Notes: generated by a model not told the origin, from the sequence alone. Shown: positions 9,538-17,770, counted from the stretch's first letter. The stretch is 41,032 nucleotides of DNA from Flavipsychrobacter sp. (GCA_025963465.1 JAOQAP010000058.1:1-41032), one strand, 5' to 3'. Numbers and translations: made by a program.

Positions 9538-10167
9538 TTATTTATTCCAGTTGCCCGGGTCTACACGCCATTGTTCCAGCGTGGCTTTTTGTTCAGGAGC
9601 TATGAGCTTTTGTTCTTCTCCTACTTCCATAAGGGCGGTATAATTGCTGATGGTATGCAATGGTAAACCTGCTTTTTGAAACGCTTCATCAGCCACAGGG
9701 AAGCCATATGTGAAGAGCGCACACATGCCAAGTACCTCAGCACCCTGCTCACGCAGCACATCTACTACCTGCAGGCTGCTTTTGCCGGTGCTTACCAGGT
9801 CTTCTACGACTACCACTTTCTGACCTTTTTCCAGTACGCCCTCGATCTGGTTGCCCATGCCGTGTTCTTTTGGCTTTGCGCGAACATAGATGAAAGGGAG
9901 CTTCAGCAGATCTGCAGCCATAACACCATGCGCTATACCGGCAGTAGCCACGCCAGCGATCACTTCCGCATCCGGAAATTTATCGAGGATCATGTTTGCC
10001 AGCTCGCTTTTTACAAAATCTCTTACATAAGGGAAAGACAATACCTTGCGGTTATCGCAATATACAGGAGAGTGCCAGCCTGAAGCCCATGTATATGGTT
10101 TTTCGAGGTTGATCTGTAATGCCTTAATTTGTAATAATTTCGTTGCGAAATGCTTGGCTGTGCTCAT
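9538..10167 (-). CDS. pyrE: orotate phosphoribosyltransferase
   Basis: 209 residues. The PRPP-binding motif VVVVEDLVSTGKSS (118-131) with the ED pair is intact, the PPi-contact lysines appear in RAKPKEHG (96-103), and YTWASG-W-SP-VYCDNR at the N-terminus binds orotate. It converts orotate and PRPP to OMP in pyrimidine synthesis. It is the first gene of the pyrE-ubiA-maf operon and is divergent from a NUDIX hydrolase gene. A TAnnTTTG-like box lies only nine bases upstream of the ATG; because that leaves almost no leader, I do not call it as the promoter. Confidence 0.95.
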   Translation of the reverse strand: MSTAKHFATKLLQIKALQINLEKPYTWASGWHSPVYCDNRKVLSFPYVRDFVKSELANMILDKFPDAEVIAGVATAGIAHGVMAADLLKLPFIYVRAKPKEHGMGNQIEGVLEKGQKVVVVEDLVSTGKSSLQVVDVLREQGAEVLGMCALFTYGFPVADEAFQKAGLPLHTISNYTALMEVGEEQKLIAPEQKATLEQWRVDPGNWNK

Positions 10168-10411
10168 AATTAGTCCAAAAGTAAAAAGTAGTAGCCAAAA
10201 AGCGTTGTATTACAGATTATTTTATCAATTTTCAACTGCTGAACGATAATGAAACAAAGTCTGGCAATTAACTCGTTCTTTTTCATTTCTACATCATCGC
10301 AAAAGTCCTTAAATAGCTTGCTATTCGCGGATTTTGCTCTTCGTATAAAAGAAAAATAACTTCGATACTTGTCAGTCTTTATTATCATTAACGTTCCTAA
10401 CTTACAGCGCT

Positions 10412-11050
10412 ATGAGTTTTACGCGAAAGATATATTTTAATGATAAGCCGCTGATATTGACAACAGATAAGGCCTCCTATATACGGGACAATCCCGGTGC
10501 GGAAGCCTATATCTCCTATTCTGCTGCTACGCGCGACAATTATAAACAGGCTGTAGTGGAAATGGGCGAGAGCTATGTAAAGGGTGTAATTGTTGAAGAC
10601 GGATCTGAAGAGGTGCTTTCTGATACTTTACAGCGTATGTACCGGCCTATAGATGCAGGAGGGGGTATTGCTTATAATGAGCAAGGCGCAATATTGATGA
10701 TATATCGCAGGGGCAAATGGGACCTTCCCAAAGGCAAGCTGGATGCGGGAGAAAATATAGAGGACTGCTCACTGAGGGAAGTAAAAGAAGAAACAGGGCT
10801 GGAACAACTGGCGCTGGGCGAAAAAATATGTGATACCTATCATATTTATACGCTGCGCAGCGAACAGATGCTGAAACGTACCGCCTGGTACAAGATGAAA
10901 GGCACATCTGCCGATAAACTGAAACCGCAAAAAGAAGAAAATATACTGGAAGCGCGTTGGGTAAAGGAAGAAGAATTACCCCCACTGGCAGCAAAATCCT
11001 ATGAAGCGATCAGAGAGGTGCTCAGAGCAGCGGGATTGCTTGTTAATTAA
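10412..11050 (+). CDS. NUDIX hydrolase
   Basis: 212 residues. A complete Nudix box sits at 108-130, with G108, E114 and the core REVKEETGL (122-130), preceded by the GGGIAY strand and WDLPKGK. Nudix proteins cleave nucleoside diphosphates linked to another group; the extra N-terminal ~80 residues resemble the layout of Bacteroidota homologues found beside pyrE. The substrate is unknown. The gene is divergent from pyrE across 244 bases and is followed by the DUF1232 gene on the same strand after 95 bases. Confidence 0.9.
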   Translation: MSFTRKIYFNDKPLILTTDKASYIRDNPGAEAYISYSAATRDNYKQAVVEMGESYVKGVIVEDGSEEVLSDTLQRMYRPIDAGGGIAYNEQGAILMIYRRGKWDLPKGKLDAGENIEDCSLREVKEETGLEQLALGEKICDTYHIYTLRSEQMLKRTAWYKMKGTSADKLKPQKEENILEARWVKEEELPPLAAKSYEAIREVLRAAGLLVN

Positions 11051-11145
11051 AATGGTTGCCCGGGCATCAATCTTAACTTTTTCACTTTATTCCATTAACA
11101 GCCTTTCAACATGATGGAGGGTAACTTTACATCAAAATAGAGAGG

Positions 11146-11454
11146 ATGTCGAAATTTACATCAGCACGGCCGGTACAGAATATCCGTCATGGAGTTCAGT
11201 TGTTCCGGAGCCGTAAGACACTGTGGCAAATGATCCGTGAGGTGCTGAGCGGTAGTTATCGTATGTCGTGGTTGACCATATTGATCATTTTAGTATCAAT
11301 TGCGTATATTGTTTTTCCTTTTGATCTCATACCGGACTTTATTCCATTTTTAGGGTGGCTGGATGATGGCGTGGTGCTTTATTTATTGCTGAGGCGGCTG
11401 GTACGAGAAACACAGCGGTTCAACAGGTTTAAAGCAATGGAACGAAAGGGATAA
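11146..11454 (+). CDS. YkvA family (DUF1232) membrane protein
   Basis: 102 residues. The core is a hydrophobic segment (WLTILIILVSIAYIVFPFD) followed by LIPDFIPFLGWLDDGVVLYLLLRRL, the hallmark of DUF1232/YkvA small membrane proteins. Function in this family is not established. The basic N-terminus should be cytoplasmic. It ends 27 bases before the START-domain gene, so the two are probably co-transcribed. Confidence 0.85.
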   Translation: MSKFTSARPVQNIRHGVQLFRSRKTLWQMIREVLSGSYRMSWLTILIILVSIAYIVFPFDLIPDFIPFLGWLDDGVVLYLLLRRLVRETQRFNRFKAMERKG

Positions 11455-11481
11455 CGCGAACATGTAGCTTAAACCAAACTT

Positions 11482-12120
11482 ATGCGCAACGTCATTCTCA
11501 CCTTACTGTTATTGCCAATGGCGTATACAGGGGTGCGTGCGCAACAAAGCTGGCAATTGAAGCGGGATGAAGACGGCATAAAGATATATACAGCGAATAC
11601 TGAAATTTCGTGTTTTAAATCGATAAAGGTAGTTTGTACGGTAAATGCGACTCCTTCGCAGCTGATCGCTTTCCTGATGGATATAAAGAGGCAGCCGGAA
11701 TGGGTGTATAATACCAAATCATCCAGGCTATTGAAAAAAATAAAAGAAAATGAACTTGTATTTTATTCAGAAGTGAATGTGCCATGGCCCTGTACTAACA
11801 GAGATTATATAGCTCACTTCTCTATTAACCAGGTATCACCTATCCTTATTACAATTGATTCAAAAGCGGAGCCCGATCTGCTACCAGTGGAGAAGGGGCT
11901 GGTAAGGGTGAAGTCATCGATAGCCCATTGGGATATAACAACGGTGAACCCGCACCTGCTTAGTATTATATACACCGTTCAGTTCGACCCCGGAGGGTCA
12001 GTGCCGGCATGGCTGACCAATCTATTTGTGGGTAAGGGACCTTATTCTACTTTTTCGAAGCTAAGGAGTAAGGTGAACGATCCTGTTTACCAGAATGCTC
12101 ATGTGGATTTTATAAAGTGA
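11482..12120 (+). CDS. secreted START-domain (SRPBCC) lipid-binding protein
   Basis: 212 residues beginning with a signal peptide (about 1-20, ending GVRAQ). The rest follows the START/Bet v 1 pattern: W-LKRDEDGIKIYTA near the mature start, SCFKSIKVVCTVNATPSQL, a PEWVYNTKSSR loop, VPWPCTNRDYI, and a long C-terminal amphipathic region. START folds form a hydrophobic cavity for lipids or sterol-like molecules. The presence of a signal peptide places it in the periplasm or outer-membrane space; its ligand is unknown. It is coupled to the upstream DUF1232 gene. Confidence 0.85.
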   Translation: MRNVILTLLLLPMAYTGVRAQQSWQLKRDEDGIKIYTANTEISCFKSIKVVCTVNATPSQLIAFLMDIKRQPEWVYNTKSSRLLKKIKENELVFYSEVNVPWPCTNRDYIAHFSINQVSPILITIDSKAEPDLLPVEKGLVRVKSSIAHWDITTVNPHLLSIIYTVQFDPGGSVPAWLTNLFVGKGPYSTFSKLRSKVNDPVYQNAHVDFIK

Positions 12121-12138
12121 GTTTGGTGAAATAATGGC

Positions 12139-12201
12139 ACCCTTTCAGGGTTCTTTCCCTGCGGTTTGTATATTGCTATAATAATGTCATCCCTTCGGGA
12201 T
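12139..12201. repeat. pair of related small hairpins in an intergenic region
   Basis: Two short palindromes lie exactly 50 bases apart in the 232-base gap between the convergent START and coaD genes. The first is ACCCT-TTC-AGGGT at 12139-12151 and the second ATCCC-TTC-GGGAT at 12189-12201. Both are preceded by ATAATGKC and followed by T residues. They look like two copies of one short dispersed palindromic repeat with compensatory arm changes, and could also act as bidirectional transcription ends. Confidence 0.5.
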
Positions 12202-12352
12202 TTTCCGTTTTAAGGAGCAAGTGTAATGCTATTGCCTATTGTTTACTATCTGGCTAATTGCAAATGCCAGGAGATTTCTCCACTGCGCAAATTGGCTGTA
12301 CCAGATTTGCTACATTGCGAAATGACGGACTTTGATGGGGCTTGTTTATATT

Positions 12353-12811
12353 TTAATACTTAACTTCCTTTGGAAGAAACATTGCCGCATTGCCGCCGTT
12401 GCGGATAACATCGCGGACGAGGGTGGAGGATATGGTGGAGTAGAGTGGTGAGCAGGTAAGGAAGATGGTCTCAATATCAGGGACCAGCATGCGGTTCATG
12501 TCTGCAATGGCTTTTTCGTATTCAAAGTCGCTGATGTAACGGATGCCACGGAGTATGAAGTGTGCGTTGATCTGCTTGCAGTAATCTACTGTGAGGCCTT
12601 CGTAGCCGGTAACTTCTATTCGGGGGTCGTTTTTGAAAATGTCTTTGATCCACCCGGTACGCTGCTCTACAGTAAACATAGGCTGCTTGGATGCATTCAT
12701 ACCTACACCAATAACCAGTTTATCGAACAGCGAAACCGCACGCTCTATCACATCTACATGACCCAGTGTGATGGGGTCGAAGGTGCCAGGGAAAAGACAG
12801 ATGCGTTCCAT
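12353..12811 (-). CDS. coaD: phosphopantetheine adenylyltransferase
   Basis: 152 residues, standard for CoaD. The nucleotidyltransferase motif FPGTFDPITLGH (7-18) has the TLGH variant of HxGH, RGIRYISDFEYE is the phosphopantetheine/ATP region, and ISSTLVRD near the C-terminus closes the active site. It makes dephospho-CoA from 4'-phosphopantetheine and ATP. Its ATG follows the rsmD stop by one base, so the two genes are translated from one message, as in many Bacteroidota. Confidence 0.95.
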   Translation of the reverse strand: MERICLFPGTFDPITLGHVDVIERAVSLFDKLVIGVGMNASKQPMFTVEQRTGWIKDIFKNDPRIEVTGYEGLTVDYCKQINAHFILRGIRYISDFEYEKAIADMNRMLVPDIETIFLTCSPLYSTISSTLVRDVIRNGGNAAMFLPKEVKY

Positions 12812-12812
12812 G

Positions 12813-13358
12813 TTATTCGGTTGGTTGGTTGAAGAATGTAAATACGGTAGTGCCGTAGTTCTTTATGCGCATGAAATTCGGGTGCTTCTGGTAGTCATTT
12901 CGTGGAGTATGCTCATGCACGAATATGCCGCCGGGCAACAGTAGTTGCTTCTGGAATACCAGTTGCGGAATCTCATCTATATTTTCCAGCGCATAGGGAG
13001 GGCCTGCAAAAATGAAATTATATTGCTCGGTACATTGCTTCATGTACTTAAACACATCGCCGCGAATGATGTGGAGTATATCTGCAATGCCCAGCTCTTT
13101 AGCCGTCTTTTTTATAAAGTCAATTGTAGTAAGGTCGCGCTCTATAAGCGTGAGGTCTGCAGCGCCACGGGAAGCGAGCTCATAGCTGATGCTGCCTGTG
13201 CCACCAAAAAGGTCGAGTGTTTTGATGCCCTCGAAATCCATGGAATTGTTGAGCATGTTGAACAAGCCTTCCTTAGCCACCTCCGTGGTAGGCCTTGCAG
13301 GTATTTTTGCCGGCGGGCTAAACCTTCTACCTCCGAATGTGCCGCCTACGATACGCAT
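12813..13358 (-). CDS. rsmD: 16S rRNA (guanine(966)-N2)-methyltransferase RsmD, with an altered catalytic motif
   Basis: 181 residues from the ATG at 13358, which gives the family start MRIVGG; a start 13 codons upstream is open but would overlap the preceding gene by 52 bases. RPTTEVAKEGLFN is the conserved N-terminal block, LDLFGGTGS is the SAM-binding motif and ERD the ribose-binding acid. The catalytic motif IV, normally DPPY or DPPF in RsmD, reads AGPPY here (Gly119, codon at 13002-13004). A single base at 13003 separates GGC from GAC. Everything else looks intact. The gene overlaps the upstream DUF3822 gene by 13 bases and is one base from coaD. Confidence 0.9.
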   Translation of the reverse strand: MRIVGGTFGGRRFSPPAKIPARPTTEVAKEGLFNMLNNSMDFEGIKTLDLFGGTGSISYELASRGAADLTLIERDLTTIDFIKKTAKELGIADILHIIRGDVFKYMKQCTEQYNFIFAGPPYALENIDEIPQLVFQKQLLLPGGIFVHEHTPRNDYQKHPNFMRIKNYGTTVFTFFNQPTE

Positions 13359-14179
13359 TCCAATAGCTGATGTGCCAGGGCCATAGGCGCATCCCATTGT
13401 GCGCTCATGGTACGGCCGTTACCGGATTTGATACCAGGGAAATATTGTGACAGGTCGTTCAATATATCATGCTCCGCTGCACTTATTGCATTGCACATCA
13501 TAGATATTTTAGACGGGGAGATATTATTCTCCATACAAAGGTGCTTGATCTCGAAAGCAATGTCTTCTGCGCAAGTGTAGTCAAATACTTTGTGCCACAA
13601 CAGCTGGCTGTAATTGTGCAGGGTAGCGCACACCTGTTCATTGGTAATGCAGCATTGCAGGTAAAGGCTTTGCTGGCGCGCGCCCTTAAAGTGATAAATA
13701 GACAGTGGTAAAATAGGTGCTTTTTTGAAATTGATCTTCAGCAGTTCGGTGATCTTTACCGGCACCGCATGCAGATATTTTGCTTTATCTTCTTCCAGTG
13801 TAAAGGTGTCAATTGTGTCTTTTGCCTCTACAAAATGGATATGCTTCAGCCAGTTCTTTGCTTCTCTTTCATCATAAAGCGTATCGGGAACGATCAGGTT
13901 CTTATCGCTGCAAATGAATACACCTTTTATCATTTCGCGTACGCCAAAAAGAGGCTCCTGGGAGATAATATGCTCAAAGAAATCAAGGTCCCAAACGGGT
14001 TTGTTTTTATTATAACCGGTATAGTGAATGGTAAGCAGCTCTTTGGTAATACTGAAACCCGCTACTACAATGCCCCGCTGCACCAAAATACAGATAACGA
14101 GTGCCACACGCGACGAGATAGACTCGTCTTCCTGCACATTATATACCTGCTCGAATGTATTGTTATTATTATTAGCCAT
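13346..14179 (-). CDS. DUF3822 family protein
   Basis: 277 residues from the ATG at 14179 (MANNNN); 28 further codons upstream are open but low in family likeness. The protein has no signal peptide. It looks like an ASKHA-type two-lobed domain: a VALVICILVQRGIVVAGFS beginning, a central part with many aromatic residues, and a C-terminal AMALAHQLL-like end. DUF3822 proteins are Bacteroidota-specific and regularly precede rsmD and coaD; their function is unknown. The overlap with rsmD suggests translational coupling. Confidence 0.75.
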   Translation of the reverse strand: MANNNNNTFEQVYNVQEDESISSRVALVICILVQRGIVVAGFSITKELLTIHYTGYNKNKPVWDLDFFEHIISQEPLFGVREMIKGVFICSDKNLIVPDTLYDEREAKNWLKHIHFVEAKDTIDTFTLEEDKAKYLHAVPVKITELLKINFKKAPILPLSIYHFKGARQQSLYLQCCITNEQVCATLHNYSQLLWHKVFDYTCAEDIAFEIKHLCMENNISPSKISMMCNAISAAEHDILNDLSQYFPGIKSGNGRTMSAQWDAPMALAHQLLECVS

Positions 14180-14297
14180 GGAAATATAGCGGTAAATGTA
14201 GTAAAATTTGTTTAGGTATAGATGAGGTTGACCTTTATAGAATAGCTTTGCAAAATAATTCAAATAATAAGCTAAATAGATATTTTAGCGAACAAAG

Positions 14298-15638
14298 ATG
14301 GACAAATTAGGCGTTTCGGCAACAAATAAACAGATCATTAAATTGGCAGCGCCTATATCACTGGCACTGTTGATACCACAGTTGAGTTTTTTTACCAATA
14401 CTGTTTTCCTGGGCAGGCTGGGTGAACGGGAGTTGGGGGTGAACGGGATAACAGGTGTTTTTTATCTCATACTATCTATGATAGGATATGGGCTAAGCAG
14501 CGGTATGCAGATACAGATGGCTCGCCGCGCAGGCGAGGGGGATAAGAAGGGCCTGGGGCAACTGGTAGCCAACGGCACCATGCTTGCCGTGCTGTTCTCC
14601 TTCGGACTGATGGTGTTGGCCTTGTGGCTGGTGCCGGTATTGTTTGGTTACAGCCTGCATGATAATGCAAACCTTTCATTAAGTGTGAATTTTGTGAATA
14701 TGCGTGTGTGGGGCCTGCCCTTCCTGATGGTGACGCAGCTGTTCAGCTCATTTTTCATATCGGTTGACCGCTCCCGTGTGCTTATTTACGGATCGCTGGT
14801 AGCTACGATCATTAATATATTGCTCGACTACCTGCTCATATTCGGTAAATGGGGCTTCCCTCATATGGGTTTTATGGGTGCGGCACTGGCCTCTGTAATA
14901 GCAGAAGTGTTCTACTGTGTAACCATGGTCGGCGCTTTCTTCTATCAAAAGGCGCACAAAGAATACCCGATACGGGAATACCTGCATTTCGATATTGGCC
15001 TGTCGCAAAGGACACTGGCTGTTGCATCGCCGCTTATTGTACAGTTCATGTTCAGCATAGGCGGATGGCTTATCTTCTTTATCTTTATTGAGCACCTTGG
15101 GGCACAATCGCTTGCGGCATCGCAGGTGCTGCGCAATATCTTCGGGATAGTGGGTGTGGGTACATGGGCGCTGGCCACAACCTGCAATACCATGGTGAGC
15201 AACCTGATAGGACAGGGCCGACAGCGGGAGGTAATGCCAATTATTTTAAAGATATGCAAGCTAAGCCTGGTATATGCGATCGTATTGTGCCTGTTACTGC
15301 TGGTGTTCTCCAAAGAATTCCTGTCTATCTATTCCAGCGATATGGAACTTATCGCCTTCTCCATACCCAGCCTGCGGGTAATAGTGGTAGCTATGCTTAT
15401 CATGTCCTTATCTACAGTGGTATTTAACGGAGTGGTGGGTACCGGGAATACGCTTGTAAACCTGACGATGGAAATAACCTGTGTGGGCAGTTACCTGCTG
15501 TATTGCTACTTCATTATCAGCCGCTGGCATATGCCGTTATACATGTGCTGGGGCTCGGAGTTCATTTACTGGAGTACGTTGCTTACGGGTTCTGCTATTT
15601 ACCTGAAGAGCGGTAGGTGGAAGGGGAAGGCAATTTAG
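14298..15638 (+). CDS. MATE family efflux transporter
   Basis: 446 residues with about twelve membrane helices in two similar halves, the standard MATE size. Family-like segments include LAAPISLALLIPQLSFFTNTVFLGRLGERELG at the start (helix 1 region), the helix-7 repeat VASPLIVQFMFSIGGWLIFF, and SLAASQVLRNIFGIVGVGTWALATTCNTMVSNLIGQGR, which mirrors the first half. These proteins export cationic drugs or metabolites in exchange for H+ or Na+. It is divergent from the DUF3822 gene, with 118 bases between the two chosen starts. No clear T-tailed terminator follows. Confidence 0.92.
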   Translation: MDKLGVSATNKQIIKLAAPISLALLIPQLSFFTNTVFLGRLGERELGVNGITGVFYLILSMIGYGLSSGMQIQMARRAGEGDKKGLGQLVANGTMLAVLFSFGLMVLALWLVPVLFGYSLHDNANLSLSVNFVNMRVWGLPFLMVTQLFSSFFISVDRSRVLIYGSLVATIINILLDYLLIFGKWGFPHMGFMGAALASVIAEVFYCVTMVGAFFYQKAHKEYPIREYLHFDIGLSQRTLAVASPLIVQFMFSIGGWLIFFIFIEHLGAQSLAASQVLRNIFGIVGVGTWALATTCNTMVSNLIGQGRQREVMPIILKICKLSLVYAIVLCLLLLVFSKEFLSIYSSDMELIAFSIPSLRVIVVAMLIMSLSTVVFNGVVGTGNTLVNLTMEITCVGSYLLYCYFIISRWHMPLYMCWGSEFIYWSTLLTGSAIYLKSGRWKGKAI

Positions 15639-15749
15639 GAATTTGGAATTAGTTTCTTTTTATTGGAATTAGGAATTTGTAATTCGGTATTTGGATTGTT
15701 TTTTCAGTGAGCTCCTATTTATACTCATCCCCTATAGACACACCCCTAA

Positions 15750-15765
15750 CCCCTCTCAAGAGGGG
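15750..15765. repeat. REP-like CCCCTCT/AGAGGGG palindrome with preceding CACCCCTAA
   Basis: CCCCTC-TCAA-GAGGGG forms a tight hairpin just after CACCCCTAA. This combination is a frequent dispersed intergenic repeat in bacteria. The stretch before it (about 15637-15697) is made of degenerate GGAATTNGGAATT units. The whole 165-base gap between MATE and ytxJ has no open reading frame I would trust. Confidence 0.55.
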
Positions 15766-15803
15766 AAGTATTGCGTGGTACTCATTTTGAGTGTTTTAGC
15801 GTA

Positions 15804-16142
15804 TTATTTTGCAATGACTGCCTGCTCGGAGATGTCGCGCATGGTAATGCCGTTGTGGCTTTCTTCGTACACGCATGAGCCATTCTTTATCAGTAACACC
15901 TGTGGTGATTCGTGATGCACCTGGAAGTCTTCCGCTACTTTATTGGATATAGGGCGATGGCGGATAAGGTCGAGGTAATAGAATAAGACATTATCGGCCT
16001 GCTTTTCGCGTTCCAACCTGCTTTTTGCCATGCTGCTGATGGAGCAGCGGGTACTGTGTTTAAATATTACTACGGGTTGTTGTGTGCTTTGTTCTTTTAT
16101 GTGTGCCAATTGCCCTTCATCACTTAATTCGATCCAATTCAT
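15804..16142 (-). CDS. ytxJ: bacilliredoxin-like protein YtxJ (thioredoxin fold)
   Basis: 112 residues. VVIFKHSTRCSIS places Cys33 at the N-terminus of the first helix of a thioredoxin fold, with serine where the second cysteine of CxxC would be (C-S-I-S). ESPQVLLIKNG supplies the cis-proline strand. This matches YtxJ/DUF2847, a monothiol protein linked to bacillithiol in organisms that make that thiol. It likely reduces bacillithiol mixed disulfides in the cytosol. A TGTGA-N5-TCACA palindrome lies about 45 bases upstream of the ATG. Confidence 0.9.
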   Translation of the reverse strand: MNWIELSDEGQLAHIKEQSTQQPVVIFKHSTRCSISSMAKSRLEREKQADNVLFYYLDLIRHRPISNKVAEDFQVHHESPQVLLIKNGSCVYEESHNGITMRDISEQAVIAK

Positions 16143-16184
16143 AGCGCGAAGTTACGATGTGCGGAGGTAAAGATTGTCAGGGGA

Positions 16185-16201
16185 ATGTGAAAATATCACA
16201 T
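16185..16201. promoter_or_regulatory. CRP/FNR-like palindrome upstream of ytxJ
   Basis: ATGTGA-AAATA-TCACAT: six-base arms that match the half-sites of the Crp/Fnr consensus (TGTGA, TCACA) but with five bases between them instead of six. It lies 43-59 bases upstream of the ytxJ ATG and just past the end of the next upstream gene. Confidence 0.4.
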
Positions 16202-16204
16202 GCA

Positions 16205-17215
16205 TTACTTTACAAAAGCAAGTGATACGCCAGTACTAAAATAAGTGCCACGGCCAGCTACCCCCGGCCTGCTGCCTACTTCGAACCCAAAACCCATATT
16301 CAATGTTTTGCGGGTAAAGATCATTTTCTTGCCTAAGCGCCAGCCTATTTTTGATGCCTGGAAACTGCCGGGTGTATTGGGTGTTATCTCGTAAGCGGCA
16401 CCGGTAGTGGTAATAGGGTCGAATGAGGTGGAGGCAACCAGAACATCGGCATAGATCTCCCTGAGGAGACTTGTATTATATGTACTGCCATTGAAGGAGG
16501 TGCGAACACTCATATTGAACAGGTCGCACAGGCCCAGGTAAAACCCTGTGGTATGATCGTTGGTGAAGTATGCATTTGACAGTACGGTTCCGCTTTTTGT
16601 TTTAACAGCTCCATAGCTGCCAACTGTTAGCTCGCTTTTGTTCATGTCTGTAGATACAGGTGCTGTAGTGCGGTAAAGACCACCACGCAGTGCGAATATG
16701 CGCCTGCAAGGGAATTTTGCTTTCAGGTAATGGGTCGTAGTAATGGTGCCTCCATAAGCATAGTCTGTATGTTGCGACAGGATAAGCTTGTGTCTTGCGT
16801 GGGCTTTCCTGTCAAGAATATGAAACCGGCCGCCTATCTCAAACAGTGAAAAGCCTTTTAATGCATTTGTACCTTTATTCAGGGTAGACGCATTGAACTT
16901 CTGTATGTTGAAATAAGAGTTGATGTACTCTGTATGGAGTGAGGCCCACTTAGGCAGGTAATAATCACCTGTGACACCTGCGCTTACCCTGAACGCATCA
17001 CCGGTACTGCACTCCAGGTTGAATAGCTGAGCCTGCGCTATGAGTTTCATTCTTTTAGAAGACTCGCTCAGCACATGAATTGTTGCGCCATTGAATGCGG
17101 TGATGGTTGTCGTGTCATTTACAGGCCGTGCTGTCGAGCGGTTGGAAAAAGTAAGCAACAAAGACAATGCTGATAGCATTGTCTTTGTTGTACTCCATTT
17201 AGTTAGCTGGTTCAT
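16205..17215 (-). CDS. putative outer-membrane beta-barrel protein, uncharacterised
   Basis: 336 residues that I do not recognise as a named family. A signal peptide is likely (about 1-30, hydrophobic from MLSALSLLLTF). The mature protein alternates polar and hydrophobic residues with many aromatic girdle-like strands (GDYYLPKWASLHTEYI, GGRFHILDR, TTHYLKAKF, YFTNDHTTGFYLGL) and ends in GTYFSTGVSLAFVK, resembling the last strand of an outer-membrane barrel. It lies 30 bases downstream of a lipoprotein gene on the same strand, and the pair may form one complex. Its signal-peptide region contains a perfect 15-bp inverted repeat (17156-17190). Confidence 0.6.
   Translation of the reverse strand: MNQLTKWSTTKTMLSALSLLLTFSNRSTARPVNDTTTITAFNGATIHVLSESSKRMKLIAQAQLFNLECSTGDAFRVSAGVTGDYYLPKWASLHTEYINSYFNIQKFNASTLNKGTNALKGFSLFEIGGRFHILDRKAHARHKLILSQHTDYAYGGTITTTHYLKAKFPCRRIFALRGGLYRTTAPVSTDMNKSELTVGSYGAVKTKSGTVLSNAYFTNDHTTGFYLGLCDLFNMSVRTSFNGSTYNTSLLREIYADVLVASTSFDPITTTGAAYEITPNTPGSFQASKIGWRLGKKMIFTRKTLNMGFGFEVGSRPGVAGRGTYFSTGVSLAFVK
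17156..17190. repeat. perfect 15-bp inverted repeat inside a signal-peptide coding region
   Basis: CAACAAAGACAATGC (17156-17170) and its exact reverse complement (17176-17190) are separated by TGATA. It covers codons 9-20 of the outer-membrane-like protein and would fold into a stable hairpin about 25 bases into the coding part of the mRNA. Confidence 0.9.
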
Positions 17216-17245
17216 TATATTGTTTGTTTTCCAGTGATGTTTTGT

Positions 17246-17770
17246 TTAACCGTGTTTTGCTTTACGCTTAGCCATACGCTTCAGTTTTGCGTGGCTCAGC
17301 CACTTGCTGCGTGGCTTGCCTTCCAGTGCACTCTGCGTATCCAGCAGGCGCGGTGTCAGCATTTTCAGGTTGCCCGTTGGGATGTCTATTAATAATCCGG
17401 AGCCTGCGCCAAAAATAATGTCGAGCCAGATAATATTACGGTTAGAGCGGGGTTTTAGTTCCACGGTAGCACGTTTGTTCATAGACGGAGAGTACAGTTC
17501 GATAGTTGTTTTGTGTTTTGCAGGCAATTTTACAGCTGATGTATAGTAGGTAGTTGTAACTGAGCCACCTATATTGCTGGATGCTGCGAATACTTCACTT
17601 GTTATGTCCAGTTTCGTGCCATTAGATGATACTTCCAGGTCTTTGGGCGCACGCATCATTGAGACGGTCGATTTACCATGAGTAAGGGCATTGTTCAATG
17701 TGCCGAAACAGCAGCTGTTGAGTGTTGAGATGGCAGTAAATGCGGTAAAGACGAGTAGTAAATTTTTCAT
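17246..17770 (-). CDS. lipoprotein with PEGA-like beta domain
   Basis: 174 residues. The lipobox is LNSC near residue 20, preceded by a short hydrophobic signal. The middle has a TTYYTSAVKLPAKHKTTIELYSP segment like PEGA-domain strands, and the end carries NIIWLDIIFGAGSGLLIDIPTGNLKMLTP, which resembles the W-N-I-x-FGG-x-x-G-x-x-D-x-x-TGA-x-x-x-LTP ending common in small bacterial lipoproteins. The C-terminal tail is very basic (KRMAKRKAKHG). The exact role is unknown. It lies 48 bases after the T9SS gene and 30 bases before the barrel-like gene, so the three are likely an operon. Confidence 0.65.
   Translation of the reverse strand: MKNLLLVFTAFTAISTLNSCCFGTLNNALTHGKSTVSMMRAPKDLEVSSNGTKLDITSEVFAASSNIGGSVTTTYYTSAVKLPAKHKTTIELYSPSMNKRATVELKPRSNRNIIWLDIIFGAGSGLLIDIPTGNLKMLTPRLLDTQSALEGKPRSKWLSHAKLKRMAKRKAKHG

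Noticed and set aside
10176-10183. Exact TAnnTTTG box before pyrE (minus strand)
   Set aside because: It lies nine bases from the ATG and has no -33 box at the right distance; it would give an almost leaderless message.
10170-10388. 72-residue minus-strand open frame between pyrE and the NUDIX gene
   Set aside because: No family likeness, low-complexity composition, and it fills the shared promoter region of two divergent genes.
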